Assembly: GCA_027074515.1 (NCBI GenBank)
Contig: JALTCQ010000099.1
Location: 1-6,204, forward strand
DNA length: 6,204 bases
Direction: 5' to 3'
Source of the DNA: Microcaldota archaeon
GTDB lineage: Archaea; Iainarchaeota; Iainarchaeia; JAADDC01
A program made the translations under genes and the position numbers. Under the pieces are notes generated by a model. It worked only from the letters and a program-made list of their open reading frames with translations. It was not told the origin of the DNA and did no database searches. This document shows positions 1 to 4,888 of the stretch, one piece after another; the first letter of the stretch is position 1; every line of letters begins with the position of its first letter.

Positions 1-457
1 TCATGTTAAACAGGCCGAGGAACGTGTTCACGTAGCCAACCGCGTAGATCCAGAGGGCGAACTGGGGGAGCACTTGGAAGAAGAGGAGGGCAAAGCAGAG
101 CGCAGCGATTATGAGGTTCACAAGGGGGCCGGCAAGGGAGATGATTCCATTATCCCGTCGGTTCGGAGCGCCGAGAATATACACTGCACCCGGGGCCGCG
201 AAGACGAAGGGAGAGGTAGCCGCAAGGAGGATCGCGAGGACCAATCCCCATGTCCACGCGCGATATTCTGCATAGTAGCCAAGGCGGATGGCAGAGTACT
301 TGTGGCCGAGTTCGTGGAAGATGAAAGCGGTTGCCACGACCACGAGGTAGAGCGGGAGACGCGAAAGGAACGCTTGGAAGTGCAGATCCCACGCAAAGGC
401 CACGGAAAGGGTGATCCAAGAGATGAAAAGGTCCTGTAGCTCCCGCCTGCTGAGCAT
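1..457 (-). CDS. Site-2 protease family (M50) intramembrane zinc metalloprotease, partial (C-terminus beyond left edge)
   Basis: I translated this from the minus strand; it is open at the left edge and 152 residues are visible. The zinc site HELGH lies at residues 48-52 inside a hydrophobic segment, with H48 and H52 as ligands and E49 as catalytic base. SLAGPLVN at 107-114 and NTFLGLFNM at 144-152 match conserved M50 segments; the latter normally precedes a PLDG motif whose Asp is the third zinc ligand, expected just outside the window. Hydrophobic stretches at about 11-24, 34-50, 69-93, 106-130 and 133-150 indicate a polytopic membrane protein. Family members cleave transmembrane segments of substrates; the substrate here is unknown. 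The ATG at 457-455 is chosen because the frame opens there with GGTG directly before it and a TATA-like box 28 bases upstream. The neighbouring divergent genes encode membrane-anchored pilin-like proteins, but a functional link is only inference. Confidence 0.9.
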   Translation of the reverse strand, partial: MLSRRELQDLFISWITLSVAFAWDLHFQAFLSRLPLYLVVVATAFIFHELGHKYSAIRLGYYAEYRAWTWGLVLAILLAATSPFVFAAPGAVYILGAPNRRDNGIISLAGPLVNLIIAALCFALLFFQVLPQFALWIYAVGYVNTFLGLFNM

Positions 458-461
458 CACC

Positions 462-469
462 TTTTTATC
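462..469 (+). promoter_or_regulatory. Weak TATA-like box for the pilin-like gene pair
   Basis: TTTTTATC is centred about 29 bases upstream of the ATG at 495, the spacing expected for a leaderless archaeal transcript. It is a poorer TATA match than the opposing box at 481-489. No Shine-Dalgarno sequence is evident before this ATG, which fits leaderless initiation. Confidence 0.35.
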
Positions 470-480
470 TCACGGAGAAG

Positions 481-489
481 TATATTTAA
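481..489 (-). promoter_or_regulatory. TATA-like box for the site-2 protease gene
   Basis: Read on the minus strand this is TTAAATATA, close to the archaeal TATA consensus. Its centre lies 28 bases upstream of the protease ATG at 457, so transcription would begin at or next to the start codon (leaderless). This is inferred from spacing only. Confidence 0.5.
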
Positions 490-494
490 CTGAA

Positions 495-671
495 ATGGAC
501 AACCGCGCGCAGGTTTCGGCTGAACTCCTTATCGTCATCGCTGCAATGGCGGCGCTGGCGCTGTTTCTCATAGACAAGATGAACTCGTCCGCAAAGAAGC
601 TGGGCGACAAGTACGATAGCACCACGGATAACCTGATGAAAGAGATAGACAAGCTCGGCGATACGAAGTGA
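495..671 (+). CDS. Small class III signal-peptide (archaeal pilin-like) protein, 58 aa
   Basis: The short charged N-terminus MDNRA is followed by QVSAELL and a hydrophobic segment to about residue 26. This is the class III signal peptide layout of archaeal type IV pilin-like proteins: cleavage expected between A5 and Q6, with glutamate at mature position +5 (E10). A FlaK/PibD/EppA-type prepilin peptidase would process it. The rest (27-58) is short, Lys/Asp-rich and probably helical, without cysteines. I chose the ATG at 495 because the frame upstream has no sensible signal-peptide start and this start gives the canonical architecture. The stop overlaps the next gene's start in a GTGA tetranucleotide, so the two are probably translated together. 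It may be a minor pilin or a small membrane-anchored subunit; the exact role is unknown. Confidence 0.75.
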   Translation: MDNRAQVSAELLIVIAAMAALALFLIDKMNSSAKKLGDKYDSTTDNLMKEIDKLGDTK

Positions 672-1024
672 GGGCACAGGTAGCTCTTGAAACGCTAATA
701 ACAATGACTGCAATAGCAGCAGCCATACTTGGAATCATGGGAACGTACTACAAGGTATGGGATGCCATTTCCACGAATTTGGAGGCAAAACGACTGGACT
801 ATGCGGTGGCGCTTGCAAGGGATGCAGCTCAGAACTGCTCGGGATCGGGATACACCGTGCATCTCCCATTCACAGTCAACTACCGCTGTGCAGGGAGTTC
901 CATCGTCTTCTCGCTCGGAGAAAAAGAAAGGGAAATAAGGGGTATCCGCTGCGGCCCAGGAGCAGGAGAGGGGGAGACGAGGGATTTCAGCGTGCTGAAC
1001 TGCGTTTTTGTGCCAATCACTTGA
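668..1024 (+). CDS. Class III signal-peptide (pilin-like) protein with four cysteines, 118 aa
   Basis: It begins at GTG 668-670, overlapping the previous stop (GTGA), which indicates translational coupling. The N-terminus MRAQVALETL fits a class III signal peptide: cleavage between A3 and Q4, glutamate E8 at mature +5, then a hydrophobic helix to about residue 28. After a helical stretch with basic and acidic residues (29-54) comes an extracytoplasmic domain with cysteines at 57, 74, 95 and 112, spaced 17, 21 and 17, which could form two disulfides. The alternating hydrophobic pattern at about 62-82 suggests beta strands, as in pilin head domains. The 3' end overlaps the convergent hsp20 gene by 8 bp. 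It is probably a minor pilin or pseudopilin partnering with the 58-residue protein; I cannot name a specific pilus system, and no pilus ATPase or assembly gene is in the window. Confidence 0.75.
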   Translation: MRAQVALETLITMTAIAAAILGIMGTYYKVWDAISTNLEAKRLDYAVALARDAAQNCSGSGYTVHLPFTVNYRCAGSSIVFSLGEKEREIRGIRCGPGAGEGETRDFSVLNCVFVPIT

Positions 1025-1457
1025 CGTTCACACGGAATCCGCCCTCTTCCTGCTTCTGTGGAACTTTCTTGGGGAGGACAAGCTCAAGCACGCCGTTCCT
1101 ATACGTTGCCTCTGCCTCTTCTGGGATCACAGGAGCGGGAAGAGCTATTGTTCTGTAGTACGAGGAGTAGCTGCGCTCCTTCAGGTAGTATCCCTTGTCC
1201 TTGCGCTCTTTCTCGTTCTTCCGCTCCGCACGAATTACAACGGAATCCTCGAAGACCCTGACATCCAAATCATCCTTATCCACGCCAGGGATCTCCGCAA
1301 CCACGCGTATCTTGTCTCCCTCATCCACCACATCAACGGGTGGCGCGCGGAATGTCATCTCGTTGGAGTATGAAACGGGCACGCGCATCATATCCTCGAA
1401 CATTCTGTCAATGTACTCGTGCAGGCGGCGAATCTCCTCAAAGGGGTCATATATCAT
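1017..1457 (-). CDS. hsp20: Hsp20/alpha-crystallin small heat-shock protein
   Basis: A 146-residue cytoplasmic ATP-independent holdase that binds unfolding proteins and passes them to refolding or unfolding machines. A short N-terminal arm (1-38, starting MIYDPFEEIRRL) precedes the alpha-crystallin domain at about 39-130. Visible hallmarks are PPVDVVDEGDKIRVVAEIPGV (39-59, shown here as the domain's first strands), the loop EIPGVDKDDLDV, and the closing signature NGVLELVLPK (121-130). The tail contains VNV (143-145), the I/V-x-I/V motif that docks on neighbouring subunits in oligomers. Length is typical. The ATG at 1457 is supported by GGGGGTGAT three bases upstream. It is transcribed divergently from the winged-helix regulator and cdc48, a grouping shared with known archaeal heat-shock regulons, so heat-responsive repression is likely. 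Its 3' end overlaps the convergent pilin-like gene by 8 bp. Confidence 0.96.
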   Translation of the reverse strand: MIYDPFEEIRRLHEYIDRMFEDMMRVPVSYSNEMTFRAPPVDVVDEGDKIRVVAEIPGVDKDDLDVRVFEDSVVIRAERKNEKERKDKGYYLKERSYSSYYRTIALPAPVIPEEAEATYRNGVLELVLPKKVPQKQEEGGFRVNVK

Positions 1458-1460
1458 CGT

Positions 1461-1473
1461 ATCACCCCCGTGA
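1461..1473 (-). promoter_or_regulatory. hsp20 ribosome binding site in a small inverted repeat
   Basis: On the minus strand GGGGGTGAT lies three bases before the hsp20 ATG. It is part of a perfect TCAC-GGGG-GTGA inverted repeat (+ strand 1462-1465 with 1470-1473), so most of the Shine-Dalgarno could sit in a weak 4-bp hairpin. The site fixes the start codon; a regulatory role of the hairpin is only a possibility. Confidence 0.6.
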
Positions 1474-1508
1474 GCACGAGTCTTGAAAGAACGAAGAAAG
1501 GATGGAAA

Positions 1509-1563
1509 GAAGGTGGGCCCGATGGCCTAGATGTTGATCCACCTCCAGACCATCATGGCCATC
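1509..1563 (-). promoter_or_regulatory. Putative structured leader of hsp20 (two interlocking inverted repeats)
   Basis: On the minus strand, GATGGCC (1563-1557) is the perfect inverse of GGCCATC (1527-1521), with a further GATG/CATC match inside. A second pair, GGAGGTGG (1546-1539) and CCACCTTC (1516-1509), matches over 8 positions with one G-T wobble. The order is arm A, arm B, arm A', arm B', so the stems would be either mutually exclusive or an H-type pseudoknot. Arm A overlaps the ribosome binding site and start spacer of the mini-ORF; arm A' begins in its stop codon. No AT-rich promoter box is seen between this element and hsp20, so it would be transcribed in the hsp20 leader. Folding has not been computed, and short repeats arise by chance in GC-rich DNA. 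Confidence 0.4.
1527..1556 (-). CDS. Possible leader peptide (9-codon mini-ORF) upstream of hsp20
   Basis: The reading is MMVWRWINI then TAG. The ATG at 1556-1554 is preceded by GGGGGTGAT with a 4-base spacer, nearly the same arrangement as at hsp20 itself (GGGGGTGAT, 3-base spacer) and at the secreted-protein gene near 4877 (GGGGTGAT, 3-base spacer). An in-frame ATG two codons earlier (1562) would give an 11-residue form but leaves no proper spacing. Two of nine codons are Trp. The ORF lies about 70 bases upstream of hsp20 and sits inside the inverted-repeat pair at 1521-1563. It could be a translated leader controlling downstream expression, or a chance ORF beside a chance ribosome-binding-like string; there is no homology to decide. 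Confidence 0.35.
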   Translation of the reverse strand: MMVWRWINI

Positions 1564-1600
1564 ACCCCCTTTCCATCCAATATCATTTTAGTAGAGACGA

Positions 1601-1610
1601 ATTTAAAAAT
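1601..1610 (+). promoter_or_regulatory. TATA-like box of the regulator-cdc48 operon, possibly shared with hsp20
   Basis: ATTTAAAAAT is centred 28 bases upstream of the regulator ATG at 1634, implying a leaderless transcript. Because the element is nearly symmetric, it reads ATTTTTAAAT on the minus strand and is also the best TATA candidate for hsp20, which would then start near 1579 and carry a leader of about 120 bases. A second, weaker AT-rich stretch (about 1581-1592) could serve hsp20 instead. A regulator bound here could block both directions. I see no convincing palindromic operator, including no copy of the CTAAC-N5-GTTAG motif I recall for A. fulgidus HSR1. Confidence 0.5.
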
Positions 1611-1633
1611 GTTACGACAAAAAATTATTGACG

Positions 1634-2023
1634 ATGACAACAAGAACTATCACAATCATCCACAGGGAGAGACCCTACAGCGACGAGCTAGAGGAGAACA
1701 TACAGTGGCTGCTGTCGTCCCTGGGCGTGGCCGACGCCATGCTGGAACGCTATGCAAGAATACTCACGCACATCGCGAAGAACAACCTCAACGCAACGGA
1801 ACTGGCAGAGATCCTTGGCGATCCGAGGACATCCGTTAGCTATCACGTCAGCAAGCTCGTGGACATGGGTCTCGTAACCAGGGAGGGACGGAGCTATCGG
1901 CTCCGCGCCGCAACGTTCCTCAGAAGCATAGAGGAAATGGAAAGAGACGTCATCCGCATGTTTGAAGATCTAAAAAAGGTGGCCCGCACGATTGACGAAA
2001 AAATGGGGCTGCCAAGGAGGTGA
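1634..2023 (+). CDS. Winged-helix (ArsR/HSR1/Phr-like) transcriptional regulator, probable heat-shock regulator
   Basis: A 129-residue DNA-binding protein. Residues about 38-91 form a winged helix: a helix [14 protein letters not shown], then NATELAEIL (53-61), a turn, the recognition helix [15 protein letters not shown] (67-81), and a wing EGRSYRLR (84-91). A C-terminal amphipathic helix (about 94-124) probably mediates dimerisation. The ATG at 1634 is preferred over an in-frame TTG two codons earlier because the TATA-like box lies 28 bases upstream. Its last codons form the Shine-Dalgarno of cdc48, so the two genes are one operon; hsp20 diverges on the other side. In A. fulgidus the HSR1 gene is in an operon with cdc48 and hsp20, and Pyrococcus Phr represses hsp20 and an AAA ATPase gene. 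By analogy this is the repressor of the local heat-shock genes; the assignment rests on context plus fold, since no effector-binding cysteines are visible. Confidence 0.82.
   Translation: MTTRTITIIHRERPYSDELEENIQWLLSSLGVADAMLERYARILTHIAKNNLNATELAEILGDPRTSVSYHVSKLVDMGLVTREGRSYRLRAATFLRSIEEMERDVIRMFEDLKKVARTIDEKMGLPRR
2016..2023 (+). promoter_or_regulatory. Strong Shine-Dalgarno for cdc48
   Basis: GGAGGTGA lies 5 bases before the ATG at 2029 and overlaps the last two Arg/stop codons of the regulator. It decides the cdc48 start: the in-frame GTG at 2020 sits inside the Shine-Dalgarno itself and is unlikely to be used. Confidence 0.85.
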
Positions 2024-2028
2024 AAGAT

Positions 2029-4356
2029 ATGGTAACGCTTAAGGTAAAACGCGCCTACGATAGAGACGTTGGTAGAAAGGTGGCACGCATTCCTGCAGTC
2101 ATATTCGAGGAGCTGGGAATGAAGCAAGGCGACGTCATACTCATCAAGGGCGAAAAGGAAACGGTTGCAAAGGCTTTGAGACTCGCACCAGACGATGAGT
2201 ATGCAAACCCCAACATCATACGCATGGACGGAACGCTCCGCCAGAACGCCGGCGTGGGCATAGACGAGATGGTAGAAGTAGAAAAGGTCGAAGCGAAGCC
2301 AGCAACCGAAGTTCTACTCGCTCCGCCGGAGGGAGAGTATCCCAAGGAAATCCTGGACTACAGCACCGAGATCAAGGATTTCCTGCTCAACACGCCAGTG
2401 GTACAAGGGGATGCGGTTCAGACGTACATTCCCTACGGCTACCAGTACCTCGCCGTGCCCTTCGTAGTTGCCAAGACCAAGCCCGCAGGCCCAGTCATCA
2501 TAACGGAGAAGACCAAGGTGCGCATATCCGACAAGCCCGTGCAGGCACACGTGAGCGATGTCACGTATGAAGACATCGGCGGACTGAAGAAGGAAATAGA
2601 GCTCATACGCGAGATGGTGGAGCTCCCTCTCCGTCACCCGGAGGTCTTCAAGCGATTGGGCATCGAACCGCCCAAGGGTGTCCTGCTCTATGGTCCACCG
2701 GGCACCGGAAAGACGCTCTTGGCAAAGGCCGTTGCCAACGAGGCAAACGCGCACTTCCTGTCCATCAACGGGCCGGAAATCGTGAGCAAGTACTACGGCC
2801 AGAGCGAAGAAAACCTCAGAAAGGTCTTCGAGGAGGCGCAGAAGAACGCGCCAGCCATCATCTTCATAGACGAGATCGACGCCATAGCGCCCAAGCGCGA
2901 GGAAACGAAGGGAGACGTGGAGAGAAGGATCGTGGCCCAACTCTTAACCCTGATGGACGGCCTGAAGAGCAGAGGCGACGTCATAGTCATAGGAGCAACG
3001 AATAGGCCCGACGACATAGATCCAGCCCTTCGCCGTCCCGGGCGCTTCGACAGGGAGATAGAGATCGGCGTGCCCGACAGAGAAGGCAGGGTAGAGATCC
3101 TGAAGATCCACAGCCGCAAGATGCCTCTGGACGTCTACTACGACGTGGCGGCGATAAAGCGTGTGGCAGAGCGCCTCGCAGAAAAGGACAAGGGCTACGA
3201 ACCACTCACGAAGGCGGACACCATCGAAAAAGCAAGGGGGCTGGCCAAGAAGCTGCCAGAGGAGAAAAGGAGGAAGCTGGAAGACGCCCTGCGCGACGAG
3301 ATGTTCGGCGAGATCGCGGACCTCACGGTAGGCTACACCGGTGCAGACCTGGCCGCCCTCTGCAAGGAGGCGGGTATGATAGCCCTCCGCAGGGCAATAC
3401 CAGATATAAAGAAGGCAGGTGAGTCCCCGCTGCCAAAGGAGGTCCTTGAATCGTTGAGCGTGAAGTATCAGGACTTCATAGATGCGCTAAAACGCGTGGA
3501 GCCCAGCGCGATGAGAGAGGTTATGGTAGAGGTGCCCAAGGTCCGCTGGGATGACATAGGTGGCCTGGAAAACGTCAAGGCAGAGGTGCGTGAAGCGATA
3601 GAGTGGCCGCTCAAATACCCAGAGCTGTTCAAGGAGGCGGGCATAGAGCCGCCGAGGGGCATCCTGTTGTACGGTCCGCCAGGCACGGGCAAGACGCTCA
3701 TAGCAAAGGCAGTGGCCAATGAAGCGAATGCCAACTTCATAGCAATCAAGGGTCCAGAGATACTGAGCAAGTGGGTTGGTGAATCAGAGAAAGCGGTGCG
3801 CCAGATCTTCAGAAGGGCAAAGCTAGTGGCTCCAAGCATAGTGTTCTTTGACGAGATAGATGCAATAGCGCCGGTGCGTGGCAGCGACACCAACAGGGTG
3901 ACAGAGCGCATAGTGGCTCAGCTACTGTCTGAAATGGACGGAGTAGCGGAGATGAAGGACGTGGTGGTCATAGCGACAACGAACCGGCCAGACCTCGTTG
4001 ATCCTGCGTTGCTCAGGCCAGGAAGGTTGGAGAAGCTCATCTTCGTGCCGCCTCCGGACGAAGAGGGGAGGTACGAAATCTTCAAGGTGCACACGCGGGG
4101 CATGAAGCTGGCGGACGACGTGGACCTGAAGGAGCTTGCCAGGAAAACAGAGGGCTACACGGGTGCGGACATTGCAGCGGTTTGTAGAGAGGCAGGCATG
4201 GCAGCAATCCGAGAGGCCATCAAGGAGGGCAAGGAGCACATAGATGCAGTGAGCATGAAGCACTTCGAGGAAGCGTTGAAGAAGGTGAAGCCCTCCCTCA
4301 CTCCCGATCAGATCCAGGAGTATCGGGAGCTAGCGAAGAGGTGGGGGAGGGGGTAA
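2029..4356 (+). CDS. cdc48: CDC48/VAT (p97-type) two-ring AAA+ ATPase
   Basis: A 775-residue hexameric ATP-driven protein unfoldase of the cytoplasm, which remodels or unfolds substrates, often for the proteasome. The N-terminal substrate domain covers about 1-175 (double-psi barrel, then the CDC48_2 fold). D1 has Walker A GPPGTGKT at 222-229, Walker B IIFIDE at 277-282, sensor-1 N325 and arginine fingers R336/R339. D2 has Walker A at 549-556, Walker B IVFFDE at 604-609, sensor-1 N652 and arginine fingers R663/R666. All catalytic residues are intact in both rings. D1 carries a charged, helical insert between MPL (365) and GYTGADL (435): 67 residues where D2 has 14. The C-terminus (ending KRWGRG) has no HbYX proteasome-docking motif. 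It is second in the operon with the heat-shock-type regulator; its stop is 8 bases from the convergent gene's stop. VAT of Thermoplasma is 745 residues, so the extra length is mostly the insert. Confidence 0.98.
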   Translation: MVTLKVKRAYDRDVGRKVARIPAVIFEELGMKQGDVILIKGEKETVAKALRLAPDDEYANPNIIRMDGTLRQNAGVGIDEMVEVEKVEAKPATEVLLAPPEGEYPKEILDYSTEIKDFLLNTPVVQGDAVQTYIPYGYQYLAVPFVVAKTKPAGPVIITEKTKVRISDKPVQAHVSDVTYEDIGGLKKEIELIREMVELPLRHPEVFKRLGIEPPKGVLLYGPPGTGKTLLAKAVANEANAHFLSINGPEIVSKYYGQSEENLRKVFEEAQKNAPAIIFIDEIDAIAPKREETKGDVERRIVAQLLTLMDGLKSRGDVIVIGATNRPDDIDPALRRPGRFDREIEIGVPDREGRVEILKIHSRKMPLDVYYDVAAIKRVAERLAEKDKGYEPLTKADTIEKARGLAKKLPEEKRRKLEDALRDEMFGEIADLTVGYTGADLAALCKEAGMIALRRAIPDIKKAGESPLPKEVLESLSVKYQDFIDALKRVEPSAMREVMVEVPKVRWDDIGGLENVKAEVREAIEWPLKYPELFKEAGIEPPRGILLYGPPGTGKTLIAKAVANEANANFIAIKGPEILSKWVGESEKAVRQIFRRAKLVAPSIVFFDEIDAIAPVRGSDTNRVTERIVAQLLSEMDGVAEMKDVVVIATTNRPDLVDPALLRPGRLEKLIFVPPPDEEGRYEIFKVHTRGMKLADDVDLKELARKTEGYTGADIAAVCREAGMAAIREAIKEGKEHIDAVSMKHFEEALKKVKPSLTPDQIQEYRELAKRWGRG
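3136..3312 (+). other. Lys/Glu-rich helical insert in the D1 ring of CDC48
   Basis: This encodes roughly residues 370-428, between the strand after the arginine fingers and the small helical lid subdomain of D1. Aligning D1 with D2 inside the same protein shows about 53 extra residues, rich in Lys, Glu and Arg with heptad-like hydrophobics. From memory, Thermococcales CDC48 proteins have an insert at the same place, so this is probably an archaeal variant rather than an error. It remains in frame. Confidence 0.7.
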
Positions 4357-4364
4357 AAGTGCTG

Positions 4365-4877
4365 CTATGTAATCTGACGACCTGCTGTTACACACTGACC
4401 ATTAACGCAGATCTGGTTGTTTCCACACCCTGCCCGCGCACCATTATACACAGCTTGGCCATAGGCGTAAATGGAACCATCAGGCGTAACGGCTCCGACA
4501 ATGGTTCCCTGGTACTCAACCAAAAGGCTGTTCTGTGGGTTTGAGGGGATAGAATGGTCATCTATAGAGCCTGCAAGGTACGCATCGCTGGCGGAAATGG
4601 CATCAATATACGATCCCCCGTATTGGAAAACAAGGGAGTGAGAAGGGTTACTCGGAACGGAGGCCGACATATAAACACTGTCACTATTAACCAAGATGTT
4701 GCCCTGATGGTCCACAAGGAAAATCAAATTGCCAGAGGAGTCATAGACTGCCCACCACGGCTGAGAGAACGTAACACCACAAACGCTGAAGGACGAAGAG
4801 GTGCTCCCAGTGTACATGACAGCAAAGGCAGGGGTAGCCACAAGCAGAGCCGCCAACAAGATAGCTATAGCTCTCAT
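4365..4877 (-). CDS. Secreted repeat protein with C-terminal cysteine cluster, 170 aa
   Basis: I do not recognise a named family. The Sec signal peptide is clear: MRAI, a hydrophobic core to about residue 15, then a probable cleavage site AFA|V at 19/20. The mature part contains three related beta-strand-like units: about 42-68 (around YDSSGNLIFLVDHQGNILV), 73-108 and 109-143. The last two share the opening S[VI]PSNPxxSL and are spaced 36 residues apart. The end has CGNNQICVNGQCV (151-163), three cysteines at 151, 157 and 162, plus C33 near the mature N-terminus, allowing two disulfides. No transmembrane anchor follows the signal peptide, so it is released or held by partners. The ATG at 4877 has GGGGTGAT three bases upstream, overlapping the stop of the fibre-like gene, so the two are co-translated. 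It may cap, tether or chaperone that protein at the cell surface; this is inference. Confidence 0.8.
   Translation of the reverse strand: MRAIAILLAALLVATPAFAVMYTGSTSSSFSVCGVTFSQPWWAVYDSSGNLIFLVDHQGNILVNSDSVYMSASVPSNPSHSLVFQYGGSYIDAISASDAYLAGSIDDHSIPSNPQNSLLVEYQGTIVGAVTPDGSIYAYGQAVYNGARAGCGNNQICVNGQCVTAGRQIT
4449..4661 (-). repeat. Two tandem 36-residue coding repeats in the secreted protein
   Basis: Unit one covers 4554-4661 (residues 73-108) and unit two 4449-4553 (109-143). Both open with S-V/I-PSNP-xx-SL and continue with hydrophobic strands ending in Y-x-A/Y-G-like turns. The codons have diverged, so the duplication is old and maintained at the protein level. A third, more distant unit precedes them at residues 42-68. 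Confidence 0.6.
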
Positions 4878-4880
4878 GGC

Positions 4881-4888
4881 ATCACCCC
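4881..4888 (-). promoter_or_regulatory. Shine-Dalgarno of the secreted-protein gene overlapping the upstream stop
   Basis: On the minus strand GGGGTGAT ends three bases before the ATG at 4877 and contains the TGA stop (4884-4882) of the fibre-like gene. This tight arrangement supports an operon with translational coupling and confirms the start. Confidence 0.75.

Noticed and set aside
74..439. 121-codon plus-strand frame at the left end
   Set aside because: The translation is highly charged low-complexity text antisense to the site-2 protease, whose HELGH and other family motifs are clear on the minus strand.
1008..1373. Plus-strand frames across hsp20 (for example 1008-1373 and 1195-1473)
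   Set aside because: They are antisense to a clear alpha-crystallin domain and show no protein-like features.
1515..1531. GGGCCCGATGGCCTAG resembles the 5' end of an archaeal tRNA, suggesting a tRNA fragment or split tRNA
   Set aside because: There is one base too many between acceptor and D-arm, no D-stem partner, no anticodon or T-arm and no matching acceptor 3' strand. The repeats here are better described as a leader hairpin.
1628..1630. TTG as the regulator start
   Set aside because: It adds only two residues, and the ATG at 1634 fits the TATA-box distance for leaderless transcription.
1827..1835. GTTAG within the regulator as half of an HSR1-type CTAAC-N5-GTTAG operator
   Set aside because: There is no CTAAC partner at the right spacing and it lies inside the coding region.
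2020..2022. GTG as the cdc48 start
   Set aside because: It lies within the GGAGGTGA Shine-Dalgarno; ATG 2029 has ideal 5-base spacing and gives a family-typical N-terminus.
2314..2940. 208-codon open frame on the minus strand inside cdc48
   Set aside because: It is antisense to the strongly conserved N-domain and D1 Walker A region, has no ribosome binding site and no recognisable protein pattern; it is a shadow of biased codon use.
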